In this document: positions 6,134-10,137 of the stretch, in pieces
How positions within the stretch are numbered: the first letter of the stretch is position 1
How the letters are laid out: each line of letters starts with the position of its first letter
Source: Chloroflexota bacterium
Lineage (GTDB): Bacteria; Chloroflexota; Dehalococcoidia; UBA1151
Reading direction: 5' to 3'
Assembly (NCBI GenBank): GCA_022561735.1
Contig: JADFQR010000025.1
Location: 1 to 10,137 of the forward strand
Length of the DNA stretch: 10,137 bases
Made by a program: the position numbers and the translations under genes
The notes under the pieces: generated by a model
The model's input: the letters and a program-made list of their open reading frames with translations, nothing else
What the model was told of the DNA's origin: nothing
Database searches by the model: none

Positions 6134-7147
6134 TTAGACCTTTTCGTATACCTGGAACCGGTGCCTGCCGGTTTCAAGCACCAGCAACGCGTTCTCGCCG
6201 TGCATCGTTACCGACACCGGGTCCCAGAAGTACGGCTCGGTGCGGGCTGACACCTCGTGCGGGTCGTCCACATCCAGCTCCGGGTACGGGTCAAACGTCG
6301 CACGGGCGGCCTTTTCGTCCGCGTTTGCGTCGATGTACTCGGTTGCCCACGGCGACAGGTCTCCGGCGCCGCGGATGCTGGTCTGGAAGTTCCAGTCCTT
6401 ATCGAACGCCTGCACGCGCTGGTTGCCCCAGTCTGCGACAAAGATGTTCCCATCGCTATCGACTGCGACGTTTGAGGGCCGGTCGAACTGGCCTTCACCG
6501 CGCCCCGACGCGCCGCAGGCGTCGATGAACTCGCCCTCGTGCGTGAAGCGCTGTATCCGGTCGTTCCGCCAGTCGGCGACGTAGATATTCCCGTCCGGAG
6601 CCACGGTGACGCCCCAGGGGTAGTTGAACTCCCCGTCTCCTGTTCCGCCGGAGCCGAACGAGTTGATGTACTCACCGTCCGGCGTATAACGCTGCACGCG
6701 CTGGTTTTTATCGTCCACGACGAGCAGGTTTCCGTCACGATCGAACGCAATGCCGGAAGGCCCATCGAACTCGCCCGGTCCTGAGCCCTCGGTCCCCCAG
6801 TGGCTCACGTAGTTGTTTTCCGCATCGAAGATCGTGATGCGTTGCAGGACCTCGTCCGCCATGAACAGCCTGTCGCCGGCGTCGAACGCGATAGCCGTCG
6901 CGGAAATAAATTTCCCGGGTTCGGTACCGCGCCCGGAGATGGTCTCGAAGTAATGGTGCTCGATGTCCGTGATCTTTATGCCGTTCCCGCCCTGGATCGC
7001 GTCGCCCCGGCTCAGGACGTAAATCCGGCCATCACTTCGCACCGCGATGTCGACAGGAAGGTAATATCCGCGTCCGCCCTGGGCGGCGCCAAATCCGTTC
7101 GTGTCGAGGTACTTGAGGCCGAGCCTGGCCCCGGTTTCGGTTGCCAT
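6134..7147 (-). CDS. NHL-repeat beta-propeller protein, copy B
   Basis: The 337-residue paralogue of the 3512-4528 gene has the same blade layout: GEFDGPSGIAFDRDGNLLVV, GEFNYPWGVTVAPDGNIYVA and GQFDRPSNVAVDSDGNIFVA are each followed by a D-x-x-N-x-R-[IV]-Q turn, and the protein ends HRFQVYEKV. It has no signal peptide. The greatest difference from copy A is the first loop and blade (residues about 48-83), which share little beyond TD-EH, while the segment before the last blade (PYPELDVDDPHEV onward, ending in EPYFW) is unchanged. This pattern fits a conserved docking site for a common partner and a variable face for ligand or partner choice; that is inference. GGAG seven bases before ATG 7147 supports the start, the same spacing as in copy A. 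It lies 51 bp after DUF1800(B), with a hairpin in the gap that copy A lacks. Confidence 0.9.
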   Translation of the reverse strand: MATETGARLGLKYLDTNGFGAAQGGRGYYLPVDIAVRSDGRIYVLSRGDAIQGGNGIKITDIEHHYFETISGRGTEPGKFISATAIAFDAGDRLFMADEVLQRITIFDAENNYVSHWGTEGSGPGEFDGPSGIAFDRDGNLLVVDDKNQRVQRYTPDGEYINSFGSGGTGDGEFNYPWGVTVAPDGNIYVADWRNDRIQRFTHEGEFIDACGASGRGEGQFDRPSNVAVDSDGNIFVADWGNQRVQAFDKDWNFQTSIRGAGDLSPWATEYIDANADEKAARATFDPYPELDVDDPHEVSARTEPYFWDPVSVTMHGENALLVLETGRHRFQVYEKV

Positions 7148-7160
7148 TAACTTGCTCCGT

Positions 7161-7178
7161 GAAGCCCGTGCGGGCTTC
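7161..7178 (-). other. Hairpin just upstream of NHL(B) ribosome binding site
   Basis: GAAGCCCG (7161-7168) and CGGGCTTC (7171-7178) form a near-perfect palindrome, realistically a 7-bp stem with a four-base loop. It sits between the DUF1800(B) stop and the NHL(B) GGAG at 7155-7158. The equivalent gap in copy A (4529-4564) has no such stem, only a repeated AGTAAGGC around the Shine-Dalgarno site. It could be a processing, termination or translation-control site; no U-run follows. Confidence 0.45.
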
Positions 7179-7198
7179 CGTCTGGGACGGGCTGAGAG

Positions 7199-8644
7199 TT
7201 AAACGAGCTGGTACTCGCGGGTCGAAACGACCAGCTGGAGAATCGAGACGATCTTCCCTGCGCCGTCATCAGTGCGGGGGTCTATGCCGCCCTGCTCCCG
7301 GGCGTAGTCGACGATGCCGTCCCGGGTATCACTTGCGACCTGGAGAGAACCGGCAAGGTCCAGGCAGTCATCCACGAGCGCTCCCGCATCGACATTCCCG
7401 GCCGGGTGGCGGTCTGCGATGCGATCGATAATCGCCCTGACGCCCTTTTTCGACGGGTCACTCATCGTGTTGCTGGCAAAGTTGATCCGCTGCACCATCG
7501 AGCCGGTGCTGATCCAGTCCTCGCCGCCCATCCAGCCCTCGACGCTTGCCGGGGCCAGCAACGGTTGTCCCATGTACCCGCACGCCGCGGTGGCTTTGAA
7601 AATGTCACTGGTTGGCCAGTCGTACCCCCCGGAAAGTCGCAACGTGCCGACGACCAGCTCTACCGGGCTCTTAATCCGTGCGAACTGCGTCGCTTCTGAC
7701 TTGAAGATGTCGGACTCGAACACGGCCCGCAACATTGCGCCGATGCTGTAGTCGTTGGCGAAGTAGGCGTCCACCATCAGCTGGATAGCCTCAGGGTCTT
7801 TCGGACCCTCGTACGGCCACTGGGGCACCGGGAGTTCGTCGGCGATGAAGTGGTGGTAAAGGTGGCGGGCGATGAAGCGAGGCGTCGCCGGGTTCTTGCA
7901 GATGATCTCGATCACATCTTCGCCGGTGAAATTGCCGGTCTCGCCGAGAAAGGTCTTGTCGCCTTCATCGTGGTCTGACTCGTCGTACTTGAACTGCCAG
8001 GCCACGTATCCGTACGGGCGCAGCGTGTTGTTCCGCATCTTGATGGACATGTACGGCATGTTCGCGATCGTCCAGCCGGTGAAGGCTCGCGCACACTCTT
8101 TAACGTCTTCTTCCGAGTAGTTGCCGACGCCCATCGCGAACAGTTCAAGAATCTCTCGGCCGTAGTTCTCGTTAATGGCGCCCTTGTGATTGTCCTGGTT
8201 GTCCAGCCACAGGATCATCGCCGGGTCGCGGGAGATCTGGATCAGCAGGTCACGGAAACTGCCCAGCCCGTACTGCCTGAACATCTCGATCTGGGTGAGC
8301 ATCACCTTGCCCTGGATCAGCTTCGTCTGGCCGGTGGCGAAGACCCGGTGCCAGAACAGGGCGATCTTCTCCTCAAACGGCGCCTTCGTCGTCACCATCC
8401 GGTACATCCAGACCGACCCGGATGACGGTGCGATCTGCGTGATCGACTGATCGGGGTGGTATCGGCGGATCAGGTCCGTGGGCATGGCATCGCGATCGCC
8501 GGGATTGAACAGGCGATCAATAGCACCGTCGTACCCGAGCGCCGCGTACTCTTCAAGCTCGTCCCTGGTCGCGCCAAACCCTGCGCGTCGCAGCAGATGT
8601 GCGATCAGATCGAGGTCGGTGCCGGTCTTTGTAGCGGTGGTCAT
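7199..8644 (-). CDS. DUF1800 family protein, copy B
   Basis: This 481-residue paralogue of the 4565-6010 gene aligns without gaps and differs at about 75 positions by hand count. It keeps the core family motifs: HLLRRAGFG (16-24), ALFWHRVFATG (95-105), NENYGREILELFAMGVGNY (158-176), SPVELVVGTLRL and SVEGWMGG, and it ends in the identical STREYQLV. Function is not established; DUF1800 proteins are normally partners of DUF1501, and here the nearest DUF1501 is four genes downstream on the same strand. The start at ATG 8644 is supported by GGGAGAGG six bases upstream and by length identity with copy A. No signal peptide or membrane segment is apparent. A 44-bp stretch of coding DNA (8103-8146) is identical to copy A (5469-5512), which may reflect constraint or gene conversion. 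It is the first gene of the duplicated cluster, 108 bp after the acyl-CoA dehydrogenase stop codon. Confidence 0.93.
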   Translation of the reverse strand: MTTATKTGTDLDLIAHLLRRAGFGATRDELEEYAALGYDGAIDRLFNPGDRDAMPTDLIRRYHPDQSITQIAPSSGSVWMYRMVTTKAPFEEKIALFWHRVFATGQTKLIQGKVMLTQIEMFRQYGLGSFRDLLIQISRDPAMILWLDNQDNHKGAINENYGREILELFAMGVGNYSEEDVKECARAFTGWTIANMPYMSIKMRNNTLRPYGYVAWQFKYDESDHDEGDKTFLGETGNFTGEDVIEIICKNPATPRFIARHLYHHFIADELPVPQWPYEGPKDPEAIQLMVDAYFANDYSIGAMLRAVFESDIFKSEATQFARIKSPVELVVGTLRLSGGYDWPTSDIFKATAACGYMGQPLLAPASVEGWMGGEDWISTGSMVQRINFASNTMSDPSKKGVRAIIDRIADRHPAGNVDAGALVDDCLDLAGSLQVASDTRDGIVDYAREQGGIDPRTDDGAGKIVSILQLVVSTREYQLV

Positions 8645-8680
8645 GCGTGGCCTCTCCCAGTCTTCGCAAGCTTGAGCCGG

Positions 8681-8708
8681 ATTGTACCGGGCGCGTGGGA
8701 CCTTTTGA
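8681..8708 (-). promoter_or_regulatory. Predicted sigma70-like promoter of DUF1800(B)
   Basis: TACAAT (8686-8681 on the minus strand) lies 36 bases before the start codon, in the same GGTACAAT context as before copy A. The -35 position at 16-bp spacing is TCAAAA, only three matches to consensus, so this promoter is predicted to be weaker than that of copy A or to need an activator. It would be the main promoter of the five-gene cluster if the upstream gene terminates. Confidence 0.4.
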
Positions 8709-8745
8709 GCAGGCCCATCAGGCCAACCCGCGCGTCAGGCGTCTC

Positions 8746-8763
8746 CCGGGCCTTACGGCCCGG
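8746..8763 (-). terminator. Hairpin enclosing the acyl-CoA dehydrogenase stop codon
   Basis: On the minus strand CCGGGCC (8763-8757), loop GTAA, GGCCCGG (8752-8746) form a perfect 7-bp GC stem closed by a GNRA-type tetraloop. The TAA in the loop is the stop codon of the acyl-CoA dehydrogenase gene. No U-run follows. It may terminate transcription or stabilise the mRNA end, which would separate this gene from the DUF1800/NHL cluster. Confidence 0.5.
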
Positions 8764-9931
8764 TCCCGTTGCTTCCTTTTTCGTCGGCGCCCGCAAGCGC
8801 AGGTTCGTAATCTACAAGCAGATCGGCAAGCTTCCGCCGATGGTATTTGGGGTCTCCGAGGGCGTGGTAGAGCGATCTCGACAGTTGTGTGAATAACGCC
8901 AGGCCGTACTCACGCATCACCCCGACGCCGGCATGGACCTCGTGGGCGTAGTTGGTCGCCTGGATAAACCCTTCGCTCGTGACGGCCTTGGCCAGGTGGA
9001 CCGAGATGTCCTGGTCCGGTTTGCCGGCGTCAACCTTCCAGAGAGCCTCGTAGGTTGTCCAGCGGGCCGAGTCCAGGTGGTTCACAAGCTGGACGATATG
9101 GTTCTGAACGTGCTGGAAGCGGCCGATGGGCTGGCCGAACTGGACCCGCTCCCGGCTGTACTCAACCGACATGTCGTAGACGGCCTGCGCCCCTCCAACC
9201 TTGTAAGCGCAGAGCACCGGCGTGGAGTGCCGCAACGCGGCCTGGAAGCCGGTCCAGGCTGAAGCCGAGCCGCCGAGCAGTGCGTCGCCCGGGACCTCTA
9301 CGCCGTCAAACGTCACCTCGCACTCTGTCGTAAGGAAGCCTTCGATCCGCCGAATCGAGACGCCGGGCAGTGACGTGTCCACGATCAGGAACCCGATGTC
9401 CCCCGGGTTGTCGCCGGTGCGGACGGCCGTTATCAGGTAGTCGGCCGTGATGGCGTCGTAAACGAAAAGCTTGGTCCCGTTCAGTCCGTAACTGGAACCG
9501 TCTCGTGACATCCTGAGTTGGACCCCGTCGGTCCCCCACGCCCAGTCCGGCTCGGTAACGGCGAGCGCGATTACGGCGTCTCCGCTCGCTATACGGGGCA
9601 GGTACTCGGTTTTTTGAACGTCGTCACCGAGCGCGAGTATGGTGTACGCAGACAGCACCCCGGAGGAGAAGAACGGCCCCGGCACAGGGCCGTATCCGAG
9701 CGCCTCGAACACGACAGCTACATCGGTTAGATTGCTGCCGCTGCCGCCGTACCGCTCCGGTATCGCCATGCCCAGCCAGCCGATCTCGGCGGCTGTTCGC
9801 CAGGCCTCGCGGGAATAGCCCGTCTCGGTTTCGACCAGGTCAATAATCAACTCGCGCGGCGACTGCCGCGCGATGAAATCCTCGACCCCGGCCTTGAGCA
9901 GTTGTTGCGTCTCTGTGAGTGAAAGATCCAT
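8753..9931 (-). CDS. Acyl-CoA dehydrogenase-like flavoprotein lacking the usual catalytic motif
   Basis: This 392-residue protein has the full acyl-CoA dehydrogenase layout. The N-terminal helical domain carries GWLGMAIPERYGGSG (51-65), the middle beta domain AVTEPDWAWG (124-133) and NGTKLFVYDA (151-160), and the C-terminal helical domain SRERVQFGQPIGRFQHVQ (259-276) and HAGVGVMREYG (333-343). These enzymes use FAD to introduce a double bond into acyl-CoA and pass electrons to ETF. The C-terminal YEGT-type catalytic Glu motif of medium/short-chain enzymes is absent; instead the protein ends with SLYHALGDPKYHRRKLADLL. That tail is typical of FadE-like proteins, some of which work as heteromers with a catalytic partner. 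The usual Glu of the AAEQVGG-like helix is Tyr243 in AYKVGG. Activity may therefore need a partner or reside on another residue. ATG 9931 is the natural family start, with a weak CGGAATCA upstream. Confidence 0.92.
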   Translation of the reverse strand: MDLSLTETQQLLKAGVEDFIARQSPRELIIDLVETETGYSREAWRTAAEIGWLGMAIPERYGGSGSNLTDVAVVFEALGYGPVPGPFFSSGVLSAYTILALGDDVQKTEYLPRIASGDAVIALAVTEPDWAWGTDGVQLRMSRDGSSYGLNGTKLFVYDAITADYLITAVRTGDNPGDIGFLIVDTSLPGVSIRRIEGFLTTECEVTFDGVEVPGDALLGGSASAWTGFQAALRHSTPVLCAYKVGGAQAVYDMSVEYSRERVQFGQPIGRFQHVQNHIVQLVNHLDSARWTTYEALWKVDAGKPDQDISVHLAKAVTSEGFIQATNYAHEVHAGVGVMREYGLALFTQLSRSLYHALGDPKYHRRKLADLLVDYEPALAGADEKGSNGTGP

Positions 9932-10081
9932 TGATTCCGGTTGCGCCTTGTTTGCGTAAAAGTCTTCCGTCCCGGTGGGAGAGGGTCAGGTGCCTGTGTG
10001 AGCCTGCGGAAGAACGAGGGGGAAGTTCACTCGCCCTTACCGCGTTTTTGACTGGCCCTTCATGCCGGACCGTGCGGTCCG
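9932..10081. other. Intergenic region with a degraded palindrome
   Basis: No gene is visible in these 150 bp. TCTTCCG (9963-9969) pairs perfectly with CGGAAGA (10007-10013); between them is GGTGGGAGAGGGTCAGG, which recalls, from memory, the CCCTCTCCC...GGGAGAGGG interspersed palindromes of many GC-rich genomes in a decayed form. CGGACCG/CGGTCCG (10066-10072 with 10075-10081) is a near-perfect palindrome directly after the stop codon of the possible gene at the window edge. I cannot point to a promoter for the acyl-CoA dehydrogenase. Confidence 0.35.
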
Positions 10082-10137
10082 CTACTCCACAGTCACCCCC
10101 GCCTTCTCCCTTACCTTTCGGCCGATGCCGATACGGC
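10082..10137 (-). CDS. Possible C-terminal end of an unidentified gene
   Basis: On the minus strand the frame RIGIGRKVREKAGVTVE ends at TAG (10084-10082). Codon use is normal for this DNA and a palindrome follows the stop directly, as after other genes here. Only 17 residues are visible, too few to name a family. Its position before an acyl-CoA dehydrogenase of heteromer type makes a partner CoA enzyme conceivable, but nothing in the residues shows it. Confidence 0.3.
   Translation of the reverse strand, partial: RIGIGRKVREKAGVTVE

Overview
The window is GC-rich bacterial DNA with dense protein-coding genes on both strands. Codon use, the DUF1501/DUF1800/NHL gene set beside CoA-transferase and acyl-CoA genes, and an interspersed palindrome of the TGTCAT-CTGAG...CTCAG type between convergent genes suggest Chloroflexota, perhaps a marine or soil SAR202/Dehalococcoidia-like lineage. 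That assignment is inference; no marker gene is present.

Left part, + strand (1-1994): the C-terminal half of an enoyl-CoA hydratase/isomerase, a 296-bp hairpin-rich gap, then a complete family III (CaiB/BaiF) CoA-transferase. A convergent intergenic region (1995-2254) holds a hairpin after the CoA-transferase, a REP-like palindromic element and a 9-bp-stem hairpin after the opposing gene.

Centre, - strand (8644 down to 2255): five genes in the order DUF1800(B), NHL(B), DUF1800(A), NHL(A), DUF1501. The DUF1800-NHL pair is a tandem duplication with a repeat period of 2634 bp from start codon to start codon. By hand count the DUF1800 copies are about 84% identical and the same length (481 aa); the NHL copies are about 70% identical. 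A sigma70-like promoter is recognisable upstream of each DUF1800 copy and appears to have been duplicated with the unit. None of the five proteins shows a Sec or Tat signal, although DUF1501 proteins normally carry one.

Right part, - strand (9931-8753): an acyl-CoA dehydrogenase-like protein without the usual C-terminal catalytic motif, then a possible 17-residue C-terminal scrap of another gene at the window edge.

A working model (inference) is that DUF1501 (an alkaline-phosphatase-fold putative hydrolase), DUF1800 (a helical partner) and NHL (a beta-propeller adaptor) form a multi-component assembly with two alternative DUF1800/NHL pairs sharing one DUF1501. The flanking genes are CoA-thioester enzymes of acyl or carboxylate degradation. 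The sequence does not show whether the two groups work together. The duplicated, signal-less three-component cassette is the most noteworthy content.
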